Shown piece after piece: positions 19,922 to 28,580 of a stretch of 64,000 nucleotides of DNA. Under the pieces are notes generated by a model that saw nothing but the letters and a program-made list of their open reading frames with translations, did no database searches and had not been told where the DNA came from. Position 1 is the stretch's first letter. Every line of letters begins with the position of its first letter. Made by a program: the position numbers and the translations under genes. This DNA comes from Pseudoalteromonas piratica (GTDB taxonomy: Bacteria > Pseudomonadota > Gammaproteobacteria > Enterobacterales > Alteromonadaceae): assembly GCF_000788395.1 (NCBI RefSeq), contig NZ_CP009888.1, positions 2,748,001 through 2,812,000 of the forward strand. Direction: 5' to 3'.

Positions 19922-20713
19922 ATGAGTGCCGTAATTAAAACCCCAGCTGAAATTGAAAAAATGCGAGTTGCTGGGCGCTTAGCAGCTGAAGTATTAGAAA
20001 TGATTGAACCTCACGTGAAAGTGGGCGTAACGACTGAAGAACTTAACCAAATTTGTCACGATTACATCGTAAACGAGCAAGATGCTATTCCAGCGCCGCT
20101 AAACTACCATGGTTTTCCAAAGTCAATTTGTACGTCAGTAAACCATGTAATTTGCCACGGTATTCCAAATGATAAACCATTAAAAGATGGTGATATCATT
20201 AATATCGATATCACTGTAATTAAAGATGGTTACCACGGTGATACCTCAAAAATGTTTTACGTTGGTCAGCCATCAATTCAAGCAAAACGTTTATGTGAAA
20301 TCACACAAAAGAGTTTATACCTAGCGATTGAGATGGTGAAACCTGGTGTTCGCCTCGGTGATATCGGTTCGGCAATTCAAAAATACGCTGAAGGGTTCAG
20401 CTACTCTATCGTTCGTGAATACTGTGGTCACGGTATTGGTGCTGAGTTCCACGAAGAACCTCAGGTTATGCACTATGGTAAGCCTGGCACTGGTGAAGTG
20501 CTGCAAGAAGGTATGTGCTTTACTATTGAACCTATGGTTAACGTCGGAAAACGTCAATGTAAGCTTCTTAAAGACGAATGGACAGTGGTAACTAAAGACC
20601 GTTCATTGTCAGCACAATGGGAACACACCCTACTTGTGACTAAAAACGGAGTTGAAATTCTTACGCTACGATCAGATGATGAGCTTCCGAGAGTGATCGA
20701 ACATAGCGCATAA
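19922..20713 (+). CDS. map: type I methionine aminopeptidase
   Basis: Removes the initiator methionine from nascent proteins. 263 residues (E. coli 264). All five metal ligands of the pita-bread fold are visible: Asp in INIDITV, Asp in YHGDTSKMF, His in CGHGIGAEFHEEP, Glu in FTIEPMV and Glu in QWEHTLLV. GGAG precedes the ATG. It is divergent from rpsB, a conserved arrangement, and starts a plus-strand group with glnD 11 bases downstream. Confidence 0.97.
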   Translation: MSAVIKTPAEIEKMRVAGRLAAEVLEMIEPHVKVGVTTEELNQICHDYIVNEQDAIPAPLNYHGFPKSICTSVNHVICHGIPNDKPLKDGDIINIDITVIKDGYHGDTSKMFYVGQPSIQAKRLCEITQKSLYLAIEMVKPGVRLGDIGSAIQKYAEGFSYSIVREYCGHGIGAEFHEEPQVMHYGKPGTGEVLQEGMCFTIEPMVNVGKRQCKLLKDEWTVVTKDRSLSAQWEHTLLVTKNGVEILTLRSDDELPRVIEHSA

Positions 20714-20724
20714 GAAGGCCATCA

Positions 20725-23340
20725 ATGGCAATAACAAAAAAATTTACACAGTTGCTCGCTAAATGCGAGCAACTCGATGACTATAAACACCTTCTAGAAC
20801 AATTTTATCTTTGGCTCGAAGAGCAATTTTCCCATCAACCGGTTGAACGTTTAGTAAAAGCACGCGCACAGTTAATCGATGCTATTTTAAGCCGTCTCTA
20901 TCACCAGTATCAGCTGCAAGCACATGGCGATTTAATTGCCATCGGTGGCTATGGTCGTGGCGAGCTTCATCCTTTTTCTGATATTGACTTTCTTTTACTG
21001 GTCAACAAAGAACCAGACAAAGAAACACAAGAAATTATTTCTCAGTTTGTCACTTTTTTATGGGATTTACGCCTTGATATCGGTCACAGCGTTCGCACCT
21101 TAAAGCAGACCATTGAACAAAAAAAGCAAGACGTCAATTTCGCAACAAGTTTATTAGAATCTCGCCTAATTTGTGGCGATCACGAAAACTATCAAAAATT
21201 ACAAAAGAAACTGATTGAAACCTCCGCTTGGAAATCAGATGCTTTCTTTATTGCAAAACGTGATGAGCAAGAACTGCGCCATAAAAAATGTCATGGTACA
21301 GCGTATAACTTAGAGCCAAACTTAAAAGAAAACCCCGGCGGTTTGCGCGATGTACAAACCATTATTTGGGTCGCCAAAAAGCACTTTCGCTCAGAGACGT
21401 TAGAAGAGTTAGTTGAACATGGTTATTTAACCTTTGAAGAGCACCAAGAGCTACTCGAATGTATTGTTAACCTTTGGAATATTCGCTTTGCACTGCACCT
21501 TGCTGCTGGACGAATGGAAAACCGCTTACTGTTTGACTACCAACCCATTGCAGCAAATTTACTAGGATTTGGCGATGATGGTCGCGCCGCAGTAGAACGC
21601 ATGATGAAACGTCTGTTTCGCATTATGGGACGGGTACGTGAACTCAATCAAATGCTGCTATCCTACTTTGAACAAAGTATTTTAACTGGTCATGTAAATT
21701 ACAAAATTAGCGATATTAATAACGATTTTGAGCAAATTGGTCATCAGATTCGCGTAAAAGATCCGCAAGTATTTTTCCATCGCGAAAAAATTATTGAGCT
21801 GTTTTGGCACATTGCAGATAACCCACAGATCACTCACATTTATCCAAGTACGATACGGTTATTGCGCCAAGTAAGGCGTCGTTTGCTTGGCGATTTACAG
21901 GATTATTCCCTTTGTCGTACAATGCTGCTTAAACTAATCGCGCACCCAAATGGTATGGGGCGCGCTTTTACATTAATGCACAAACACGGTATTTTATCGG
22001 CGTATTTACCAAACTGGCGTAATATTGTTGGACAAATGCAGTTTGACCTATTTCACGCCTATACCGTGGATGAGCACACCCATCGTCTAATCCAAAATTT
22101 ATACCATTATTTCCAACCTGAGTGTGTAAATACGTTCCCATTGTGTCGTGAAATTGTCATTCGTATGGAAAAGCCTGAGCTCTTGTATTTAGCCGGTATT
22201 TTTCATGATATTGCCAAAGGTCGCGGCGGCGATCATTCAGAGCTAGGTGCAGTGGATGCTAGAGAGTTTGCCAAATTACACGGGTTAACGACCTTTGAGG
22301 GCAAATTTATTGCGTGGCTTGTTGAAAACCATTTGCTGATGTCAGTTACTGCGCAGCGTAAAGATATTAATGACCCTGATGTGATTGCTGAGTTTGCCGC
22401 CAAGGTAAAAAATGAAAAGCAACTTGACTACCTTTATTGCCTGACACTTGCTGATATTCGTGCCACCAATGATAATCTTTGGAACGATTGGAAAAGTACT
22501 CTGCTACGTGACTTATACTTGCATACTCAGCGTGCGCTGCGCCGTGGTCTTGAAAACCCAATGGACTTGCGAGACCAAATTCGCGATAAAAAAGATCAAG
22601 TTAAGCAGCGATTACTTAATTTAGGCTTTGCTGAAGAACAAATAGATGCCTTATGGCTGCGTTTTAAGCCTGACTACTTTACCCGTTTTACGTCACAAAT
22701 GATCGCCTGGCAATGTGAACATATCTTAGCAGCCAAAGATCCAAGTAAAGGCATTGTGTTGCTCTCAGGTAAACCCATCAATGGTGGAAGCCAAGTGTTT
22801 GTGTATTGCCCTGATCAAGCAAATTTAGTTGCACGCTTAGTAGCAGTTTTAGGGGCAAAAAAAGCCAATATTTTGCACGCGCAAATTATGAATACGAAAG
22901 ATGGCTATGCGATTGATAATTTTGTTATTTTAGAGCAAAACGGCGACCCTGTAACGAGCCAGAGTCGTGCTAGCTCTATCAAGAAATCAATCCAGCAAGT
23001 CATTGATGAACCACATAAAAAGCTGCGTCTTAAGAAAGATCGCAAGAAGCGCTTTAAAGGCTTTAATATCAAGCCAAGAGTTATTGTATCGCCTCATGGG
23101 CGTAAAGACCGCACTTTGGTCGAAATTCAAGTGGTTGACATTCCAGGCTTATTAACCAAAATAACCGATGTATTTTCAAGTTTAGCGTTACATATTCACG
23201 CCGCACGTATCACAACCATAGGTGAACGCGCAGAAGACTTTTTTGTGGTATCTAACGCTGACTACAACGCATTAACTGAACAAGAAGCCGGCGATTTAAA
23301 AACTCGCCTGCTTGAAAAATTCAATTCCGAAAATGATTAA
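20725..23340 (+). CDS. glnD: bifunctional PII uridylyltransferase / uridylyl-removing enzyme
   Basis: Primary glutamine sensor: uridylylates the PII protein when glutamine is low and removes UMP when it is high, setting glutamine synthetase activity and NtrC signalling. 871 residues (E. coli 890). In order: nucleotidyltransferase domain with GGYGRGELHPFSDIDF (residues 74-89; catalytic Asp86 and Asp88), a helical GlnD region, an HD hydrolase domain with HDIAKGRGGDHS near residue 493, and two C-terminal ACT domains that bind glutamine. Genes of the PII system are not in this window. Confidence 0.97.
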   Translation: MAITKKFTQLLAKCEQLDDYKHLLEQFYLWLEEQFSHQPVERLVKARAQLIDAILSRLYHQYQLQAHGDLIAIGGYGRGELHPFSDIDFLLLVNKEPDKETQEIISQFVTFLWDLRLDIGHSVRTLKQTIEQKKQDVNFATSLLESRLICGDHENYQKLQKKLIETSAWKSDAFFIAKRDEQELRHKKCHGTAYNLEPNLKENPGGLRDVQTIIWVAKKHFRSETLEELVEHGYLTFEEHQELLECIVNLWNIRFALHLAAGRMENRLLFDYQPIAANLLGFGDDGRAAVERMMKRLFRIMGRVRELNQMLLSYFEQSILTGHVNYKISDINNDFEQIGHQIRVKDPQVFFHREKIIELFWHIADNPQITHIYPSTIRLLRQVRRRLLGDLQDYSLCRTMLLKLIAHPNGMGRAFTLMHKHGILSAYLPNWRNIVGQMQFDLFHAYTVDEHTHRLIQNLYHYFQPECVNTFPLCREIVIRMEKPELLYLAGIFHDIAKGRGGDHSELGAVDAREFAKLHGLTTFEGKFIAWLVENHLLMSVTAQRKDINDPDVIAEFAAKVKNEKQLDYLYCLTLADIRATNDNLWNDWKSTLLRDLYLHTQRALRRGLENPMDLRDQIRDKKDQVKQRLLNLGFAEEQIDALWLRFKPDYFTRFTSQMIAWQCEHILAAKDPSKGIVLLSGKPINGGSQVFVYCPDQANLVARLVAVLGAKKANILHAQIMNTKDGYAIDNFVILEQNGDPVTSQSRASSIKKSIQQVIDEPHKKLRLKKDRKKRFKGFNIKPRVIVSPHGRKDRTLVEIQVVDIPGLLTKITDVFSSLALHIHAARITTIGERAEDFFVVSNADYNALTEQEAGDLKTRLLEKFNSEND

Positions 23341-23349
23341 AGGCACACT

Positions 23350-24177
23350 ATGGAACAATTAAAACTGACCATCGAACAAGCATGGGAAGATCGCGACAAT
23401 ATTTCACCTTCATCTGTTTCTGATGAGGTTTTTAACGCAATTAACGAATCCCTTGCGCTGTTAGATTCTGGTAAAGCACGTGTGGCTGAAAAAATCTCAG
23501 GTGAATGGGTTGTGCACCAATGGCTTAAAAAAGCGGTGTTATTGTCATTTCGTATTCGTGACAATGCGCCAATGAGTGATGGTGTTAACCAATTTTACGA
23601 CAAAGTACCCCTTAAATTTACTGACTATACGCCTGAGCAATTTAAGCAAGAAGGCATGCGCGTGGTGCCAAACGCTGTCGCACGCCAAGGCAGCTTCGTA
23701 GGTAAAAATGTGGTGTTAATGCCTTCGTATGTGAACATTGGCGCTTATGTTGATGAAGGCACTATGGTTGATACATGGGCAACTGTAGGCTCATGTGCAC
23801 AAATTGGTAAAAACGTTCACCTTTCAGGTGGTGTAGGTATTGGTGGTGTATTAGAACCGCTACAAGCCAACCCAACGATTATCGAAGATAACTGCTTTAT
23901 CGGCGCACGTTCAGAAATTGTTGAAGGTGTCGTAGTGGAAGAAGGCGCAGTAATTTCAATGGGCGTATATATTAGCCAAAGCACGCGAATTTATGACCGT
24001 GAAACGGGTGAAACTCATTATGGTCGCGTACCAGCAGGTGCGGTTGTTGTACCAGGCTCACTGCCATCAAAAGACGGCTCACATAGTCTATACGCAGCAA
24101 TTATCGTGAAAAAAGTTGACCAGCAAACACGTGAAAAAGTGGGAATCAACGCCCTACTTCGCTCTGTTAGCGAGTAA
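23350..24177 (+). CDS. dapD: tetrahydrodipicolinate N-succinyltransferase
   Basis: Succinylates tetrahydrodipicolinate in the lysine/diaminopimelate pathway, feeding peptidoglycan. 275 residues (E. coli 274). N-terminal helical domain, left-handed beta helix (for example [20 protein letters not shown] and [19 protein letters not shown]) and a short C-terminal domain. Starts 9 bases after glnD; followed by an intrinsic terminator. Asd, another enzyme of this pathway, lies at the right edge. Confidence 0.97.
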   Translation: MEQLKLTIEQAWEDRDNISPSSVSDEVFNAINESLALLDSGKARVAEKISGEWVVHQWLKKAVLLSFRIRDNAPMSDGVNQFYDKVPLKFTDYTPEQFKQEGMRVVPNAVARQGSFVGKNVVLMPSYVNIGAYVDEGTMVDTWATVGSCAQIGKNVHLSGGVGIGGVLEPLQANPTIIEDNCFIGARSEIVEGVVVEEGAVISMGVYISQSTRIYDRETGETHYGRVPAGAVVVPGSLPSKDGSHSLYAAIIVKKVDQQTREKVGINALLRSVSE

Positions 24178-24198
24178 TATTTTTTTAAAAATTAATTT

Positions 24199-24220
24199 AA
24201 AAGCGCCTTATGGCGCTTTT
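24199..24220 (+). terminator. intrinsic terminator after dapD
   Basis: Nine-bp stem AAAAGCGCC / GGCGCTTTT (24199-24207 with 24212-24220), loop TTAT, then T residues. It lies 21 bases past the dapD stop and separates dapD from the following small ORF. Confidence 0.87.
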
Positions 24221-24299
24221 TTGTTTTCATGACATTTCACTTATTGTTAAATTAATAACTATATGCTTTAGTATAAAAAAACAACTAAACCTTAAGTCA

Positions 24300-24683
24300 A
24301 TGATTACTGCTTTTAGAATATTTTCTTTTCAAGAGTTATCTAAACCAACACTGACGTTTTACCTATTCTCATTGTTATTATGCATTGGATATTGGTTGTT
24401 AAATCAGCAATTAATTCTATCTGCCAATAACAGTAATTCACTTTCAAATAACGTTTCCCAAACAAAAACTGTCAGAGTTGAGATGAAATATGCATTTTCA
24501 ACTCTTGAAAAAACAATGGCAAGATTCAAACGTCCAGAAACGCTTGAAACATCAATCAACTGCTATCAGAGAGTGTGTGATGTTACCTTTAGAAACAAGT
24601 ATCGAGATAACACTGATGCGGCAATTTTGGCAGAATCCATTTTTGAATCTCTAATTCCAAAACAAAAAAAGAGCGCTAATTAG
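24300..24683 (+). CDS. small membrane-anchored protein of unknown function
   Basis: I do not recognise this protein. From the ATG at 24300 it has 127 residues: a cytoplasmic N-terminus (~16 residues), one strongly hydrophobic segment about 17-35 (FYLFSLLLCIGYWLL), an Asn/Ser-rich linker, and a basic C-terminal domain with two cysteines five apart (CYQRVC). That suggests a single-pass, N-in protein with a periplasmic domain that could form a disulfide. An ATG at 24210 lies inside the dapD terminator and is unlikely. No good ribosome site is seen, and the AT content is above that of its neighbours. The stop codon falls in the loop of the next terminator. Confidence 0.6.
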   Translation: MITAFRIFSFQELSKPTLTFYLFSLLLCIGYWLLNQQLILSANNSNSLSNNVSQTKTVRVEMKYAFSTLEKTMARFKRPETLETSINCYQRVCDVTFRNKYRDNTDAAILAESIFESLIPKQKKSAN

Positions 24684-24694
24684 CGCTCTTTTTT
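24664..24694. terminator. bidirectional terminator between the small ORF and phhB
   Basis: Palindrome with stem GAGCGCT / AGCGCTC (24671-24677 with 24682-24688), loop AATT, flanked by seven A and six T, so it works on both strands. It serves the plus-strand small gene, whose TAG stop is in the loop at 24681-24683, and the converging phhB. Confidence 0.88.
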
Positions 24695-24709
24695 AAAATT
24701 TAGAAGTGA

Positions 24710-25051
24710 TTAGTCTTCTAGTAGTGCATCTGTTTTAGCTGCACAAATAAAGTCATTTTTATGCAGACCTTTAATTGAGTGGCTCCACCAAGTTACGGTT
24801 ACCTTGCCCCATTCAGTAAGAATGCCTGGGTGGTGACCTTCGTCTTCTGCCATCGCACCTAACTTGTTTGTGAATTCTAATGCGAGTTTAAAGTTTTTAA
24901 ACTTAAACACACGCTCTAACTGCATAATGCCGTCAACCACAATTGGCGTCCAATCTGGAATTTGCTTAACGAGAACCGCTAGCTCTTCATCTGAAACCTT
25001 TGGTGCGTCAGCACGACACGCTTCACATTTTTGTGCACTTAATTCAGACAT
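24710..25051 (-). CDS. phhB: pterin-4a-carbinolamine dehydratase
   Basis: Regenerates the tetrahydropterin cofactor used by phenylalanine hydroxylase by dehydrating the 4a-hydroxy intermediate. 113 residues, like Pseudomonas PhhB. The active-site signature EDEGHHPGI and the following [21 protein letters not shown] block are clear. It lies 11 bases downstream of phhA, so enzyme and recycling partner share a transcript. Confidence 0.96.
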   Translation of the reverse strand: MSELSAQKCEACRADAPKVSDEELAVLVKQIPDWTPIVVDGIMQLERVFKFKNFKLALEFTNKLGAMAEDEGHHPGILTEWGKVTVTWWSHSIKGLHKNDFICAAKTDALLED

Positions 25052-25062
25052 AATAAACCCTT

Positions 25063-25860
25063 TTAACTTGCTTTCTTTTGTTTAGGTGGAAATAGTGGCT
25101 CGTGTAAACCAAGTTCTTTAGCTTTTTCAACAAGCGACATAATATCTAACTGTGAGATATCAAATAAATCTTCAATTGCATTAATGGTGTAATACAACGG
25201 TTGCATAATATCAATGCGATACGGCGTACGTAACACATCGAGTGGTTCAAGCGGCTTGATCTGAGGTACATCTGAGTAAACATATTGAGTCTCGCCAGGG
25301 CTCGATAAAATCCCACCACCATAAATGCGTAAACCATCTTTGGTTTGCATTAAGCCAAATTCAACAGTAAACCAGTATAAACGCGCTAAATAAACGCGAT
25401 CTTTTTTCTCAGCAGCTAAGCCAAGTTGACCATATTTATGTGTGAACTCTGCAAATGCAGGGTGTGTGAGCATCGCACAGTGGCCAAAAATCTCGTGGAA
25501 AATATCCGGTTCTTGTAAGTAATCAAACTCTTCACGAGAACGAATAAAGGTCGCTACCGGAAATTTTTTGTTTGCTAATAGACGGAAAAATTCATCAAAG
25601 TCGATCAGTGCAGGTACAGGTGCGCACTCCCAGCCCGTAGATTCGCGCAGCACTTTGCTAACTTCTTCCAACTGTGGAATGCGGTCAAGCGGGAGATTTA
25701 GTTTCTCTAAACCATGCATATATTCATCACACGCTTTATTTTTTATACATTCTAATTGACGTGCGATTAGTTCTGACCAAATTTGATTTTCTTCATCAGT
25801 CCAGTTGATAACCCCATTATCATCTGGCTGCTTAGAAATATAATTACTACTTTTGCCCAT
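25063..25860 (-). CDS. phhA: phenylalanine 4-monooxygenase
   Basis: Iron and pterin dependent hydroxylase converting phenylalanine to tyrosine, the entry to catabolism through homogentisate. 265 residues (Pseudomonas enzyme about 262). The 2-His-1-Glu iron site is visible: [10 protein letters not shown] gives His122 and His127, and WFTVEFGL gives Glu167. Upstream lies a gap of 393 bases with two tandem TyrR-like boxes (26025-26064), and a small 7-bp inverted repeat at 25879-25897 sits in the leader. The ATG at 25860 has AAGAG about 11 bases upstream. Confidence 0.97.
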   Translation of the reverse strand: MGKSSNYISKQPDDNGVINWTDEENQIWSELIARQLECIKNKACDEYMHGLEKLNLPLDRIPQLEEVSKVLRESTGWECAPVPALIDFDEFFRLLANKKFPVATFIRSREEFDYLQEPDIFHEIFGHCAMLTHPAFAEFTHKYGQLGLAAEKKDRVYLARLYWFTVEFGLMQTKDGLRIYGGGILSSPGETQYVYSDVPQIKPLEPLDVLRTPYRIDIMQPLYYTINAIEDLFDISQLDIMSLVEKAKELGLHEPLFPPKQKKAS

Positions 25861-26024
25861 AATTTTTTACTCTTAAACAGCAAGTGGTTTACTTGCTTAA
25901 GCACAACATCCAAACAATTAAGCCAAGCGTTAATCGCTGAATTCAGATGTGCTAGATGTTATGACAAAGTTACATAAAAGGTAATGATCCGCGTGTCTTT
26001 GAAAATGATGCCAACGCCCCAATT

Positions 26025-26064
26025 TGTACACAAATAATTACAAGCAAGTAAAATAAAAATTACA
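26025..26064. promoter_or_regulatory. two tandem TyrR/PhhR-like boxes upstream of phhA
   Basis: Two 18-base sites fit the TyrR consensus TGTAAA-N6-TTTACA. Box 1 is TGTACA-N6-ATTACA (26025-26042) and box 2 is AGTAAA-N6-ATTACA (26047-26064). Each matches 10 of 12 consensus positions and keeps the essential G and C. Their centres are 22 bp apart, two helical turns, which would put two dimers on one face. They lie 165-204 bases upstream of the phhA start. I see no clear -35/-10 pair in the rest of the gap 25861-26185. Confidence 0.6.
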
Positions 26065-26190
26065 CATATAATTAAAAAGGGTTAAGAGGATCTATTTTGG
26101 AACTTTAAGTTTACAAGATAAGATTAACTGAATGCTAAATTGTTAATGAGTAAATTAGATTCTGGATTATTTACAATGCCGAAATAAAAA

Positions 26191-26209
26191 AGAGACGCGT
26201 TGCGCCTCT
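26191..26209 (-). terminator. intrinsic terminator after methionine gamma-lyase gene
   Basis: Stem AGAGACGC / GCGCCTCT (26191-26198 with 26202-26209, one mismatch), three-base loop, followed on the minus strand by six T. It lies 44 bases past the megL stop and separates it from the phhA control region. Confidence 0.75.
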
Positions 26210-26253
26210 CATTAACCCCTGCTGTAACGATAGCTTTAATACACTTTAGATAG

Positions 26254-27435
26254 CTAGATTTGATTAAGTGCCTGTGCTAAATCTTCGATAATATCGTCCG
26301 CCTCTTCAAGACCAACTGAAATTCGCACAAGCCCATCAGAAATACCTGCGGCTAAACGCTCCTCAGGCGAATATGGTGAATGTGTCATCGAAGCAGGATG
26401 TTGGATAAGTGTCTCAGCATCACCTAAACTAACTGCTAACGTACACAATTTAGTCGCATTAATAAATTGCGCACCCATTTCAAGTGTCCCTTTCAGCTCA
26501 AATGCGATTACACCACCCGCCGCTTTCATTTGCGTACCAATAAATTTGTTACCAGGGTGAGATTTTAGGCCTGGGTAATAAACTTGCTCAATTTTTTCAT
26601 GTTGTGCTAAAAACTCTGCCACTTTTTGTGCATTACTACAGTGTCTTTCCATACGCACACTGAGAGTTTTCATACCACGAATAATCAACCAAGCATCATG
26701 TGGACTAATAGTTGCGCCGATGTCTTTTAACACTGTCAACTTGATTGTTTCTATATGCTCTTTGCTGCCACAAACAAGACCAGCAACCACATCGCCATGG
26801 CCATTTAAGTATTTAGTTGCACTGTGCAAAACTATATCAATACCAAAGTGCTTTGGTTTTTGCAGCAATGGCGTCATAAAGGTGTTATCAATTACCGAAA
26901 TCAAATTGTGTTTTTTAGCTAAGTCACCAATAAACGCAAGATCAATGACGACCAAATTTGGATTGATTGGTGTTTCAGCAAAGATCATTTTAGTGTTTGG
27001 CTTAAGCGCCTCTTGTACTGCACTGTGATCTTCCATATCGACAAAGGTTACTTCAATACCAAACTTCGGCAACATGTGTGAAAACAACGCAAACGTACAG
27101 CCATAGACCGCTTTTGAGGCAATTAAATGGTCGCCACTCTCTAAAAAGCTCAGTACTGACGCTGATACTGCGCCCATACCAGTGGCTGTCGCTGCACCAT
27201 CTTCCATTTCTTCTAATGCCGCTATTTTCAGTTCTAATTCACGCGTAGTTGGGTTGCCAAGGCGCGAATAAATATAGCCAGCTTCTTCGCCAGCAAAACG
27301 CGCTGCGCCTTGCTCTGCGTTATCAAAAACAAAGGTGGAAGATTGATAGATTGGTGTGCTCAAAGGGCCATGTGCATGATCATGCGTTTTACCACCATGA
27401 ATGCATAAGCTCTTATCAGAAAGTTGTGATTTCAT
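26254..27435 (-). CDS. megL: methionine gamma-lyase (Cys/Met metabolism PLP enzyme)
   Basis: PLP enzyme expected to cleave methionine to 2-oxobutyrate, methanethiol and ammonia. 393 residues. PLP Lys208 is in HSATKYLNGHGD, phosphate-binding Tyr56 and Arg58 are in YSRLGNPT, and Tyr111 and Cys113 are in VYGCTFALF. That cysteine marks methionine gamma-lyases; cystathionine gamma-synthases and lyases usually lack it, so I prefer megL over metB. The end LGDAETLIQHPASMTHSPYSPEER also fits. Activity on cystathionine or homocysteine remains possible. It has its own terminator and a palindrome about 95 bases upstream. Confidence 0.85.
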   Translation of the reverse strand: MKSQLSDKSLCIHGGKTHDHAHGPLSTPIYQSSTFVFDNAEQGAARFAGEEAGYIYSRLGNPTTRELELKIAALEEMEDGAATATGMGAVSASVLSFLESGDHLIASKAVYGCTFALFSHMLPKFGIEVTFVDMEDHSAVQEALKPNTKMIFAETPINPNLVVIDLAFIGDLAKKHNLISVIDNTFMTPLLQKPKHFGIDIVLHSATKYLNGHGDVVAGLVCGSKEHIETIKLTVLKDIGATISPHDAWLIIRGMKTLSVRMERHCSNAQKVAEFLAQHEKIEQVYYPGLKSHPGNKFIGTQMKAAGGVIAFELKGTLEMGAQFINATKLCTLAVSLGDAETLIQHPASMTHSPYSPEERLAAGISDGLVRISVGLEEADDIIEDLAQALNQI

Positions 27436-27529
27436 ACTACTTGCTTAAATTGTTGTCATAATTATTAACTACATAATTAATGCACAACTCGATAAACAAC
27501 AAGCAAGCTAGATTGTTAGATGGCTAAAA

Positions 27530-27539
27530 TTGTATACAA
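27530..27539. promoter_or_regulatory. palindrome TTGTATACAA upstream of megL
   Basis: Perfect 10-bp palindrome about 95 bases before the megL start and 21 bases before the ycjF stop (reading the minus strand). The shape resembles operators of GntR-family (FCD) regulators. No regulator gene of that type is in the window. Confidence 0.35.
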
Positions 27540-27560
27540 AAGGTCAAAAATGCGTAAAGT

Positions 27561-28580
27561 TTAATTGCCACCTTTTGATTTCACGCTCTCAAGTGCTAAC
27601 TTAACACACGACGTGAGTAAATTTTTCTTACTAGGCAAGCCTGGTAAAGGACGGCTTAACTCCATTGCTTTGTAACCAATACGTGCAGTGAAGATACTAA
27701 CACTCACCCCTTGCGCAGCACGTGCAGATAGTTTGCCAGCAAGCTCTGCACTTAAAGCTGTCGTTGCAAAGTCACTGATTAATTCTGCACTGCCAGCAAA
27801 CAGCATTTGTTTTAATGTCATTCGATACAACTTAATACGGCTCACATACCCTAACGGTAAACCATAGACTTTAGTGATATCTTCAATCATTTTGGTACTT
27901 CGCCACAACACCACTGCCATATCCACAAGCGCAATTGGTGAAATCGCTACCATTACACCCGAGGTTGATGCATATTTTTTAATAATATCTTGCGCTTGTT
28001 TATCTTGCTCAGCAAGCACGGTGTTAGCGTAAAGCGACATCACTTCTTTATCGGTATGATGTTCATCAATTTGTGCCAGCACCTTTGCTAGTCTATCGTC
28101 AGTTGCGTATTTGTTGACCTCAGTTAAAAACGATTGTGCTTCGCCAATTTGCACCGAGTCCATTAACCTAGCGGCCGCTAATTGATGATTTTTCGTCGAC
28201 TTTAGGTTTCGTAATAATCTAAACTCTTTGAAGGCCACTTTGCCAATTAGAGCAAATGCTGTTGTTATCGCAATACCGTAAAGCCCGGCGAGTATAGACG
28301 ATGAATTCATTGCCTCAATTACTGAAAAAATCACTTCAGTAACGACTAAAATGAGCAATGAACAAACAAATATACGACCCAGCCAATTGGGTTTTGTGGT
28401 TGCAGACAGTGATTCAAGGTCATCTTCAAAATGATGTGCTTCTTCAAATGAATCAAGCGCTTTATTTGCAATCACTTTGCCTTGTTGCAATTCATCTACA
28501 TTTTCTAGCATTGCTTGTAAATGCTGGTCTTGCTCATCGACAGATTGCTCGATGACGCGTCCTTGTTGCAAGTTACTCAT
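27561..28580 (-). CDS. ycjF: TIGR01620/DUF697 membrane protein, YcjF family
   Basis: YcjF-like inner-membrane protein, partner of YcjX in the phage-shock neighbourhood; its molecular role is not established. 339 residues (E. coli 353). A charged N-terminal region (~1-70) is followed by two adjacent hydrophobic segments at about 70-115 and the conserved C-terminal DUF697 domain (YGLPLGYVSRIKLYRMTLKQ). The start overlaps the ycjX stop by four bases (ATGA), implying translational coupling. No clear terminator is seen in the 125 bases after it. Confidence 0.9.
   Translation of the reverse strand: MSNLQQGRVIEQSVDEQDQHLQAMLENVDELQQGKVIANKALDSFEEAHHFEDDLESLSATTKPNWLGRIFVCSLLILVVTEVIFSVIEAMNSSSILAGLYGIAITTAFALIGKVAFKEFRLLRNLKSTKNHQLAAARLMDSVQIGEAQSFLTEVNKYATDDRLAKVLAQIDEHHTDKEVMSLYANTVLAEQDKQAQDIIKKYASTSGVMVAISPIALVDMAVVLWRSTKMIEDITKVYGLPLGYVSRIKLYRMTLKQMLFAGSAELISDFATTALSAELAGKLSARAAQGVSVSIFTARIGYKAMELSRPLPGLPSKKNLLTSCVKLALESVKSKGGN

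Noticed and set aside
26254..27435. Naming the PLP enzyme cystathionine gamma-synthase (metB)
   Set aside because: The YGCTF cysteine and the C-terminal block fit methionine gamma-lyase better, though cross-activity is possible.
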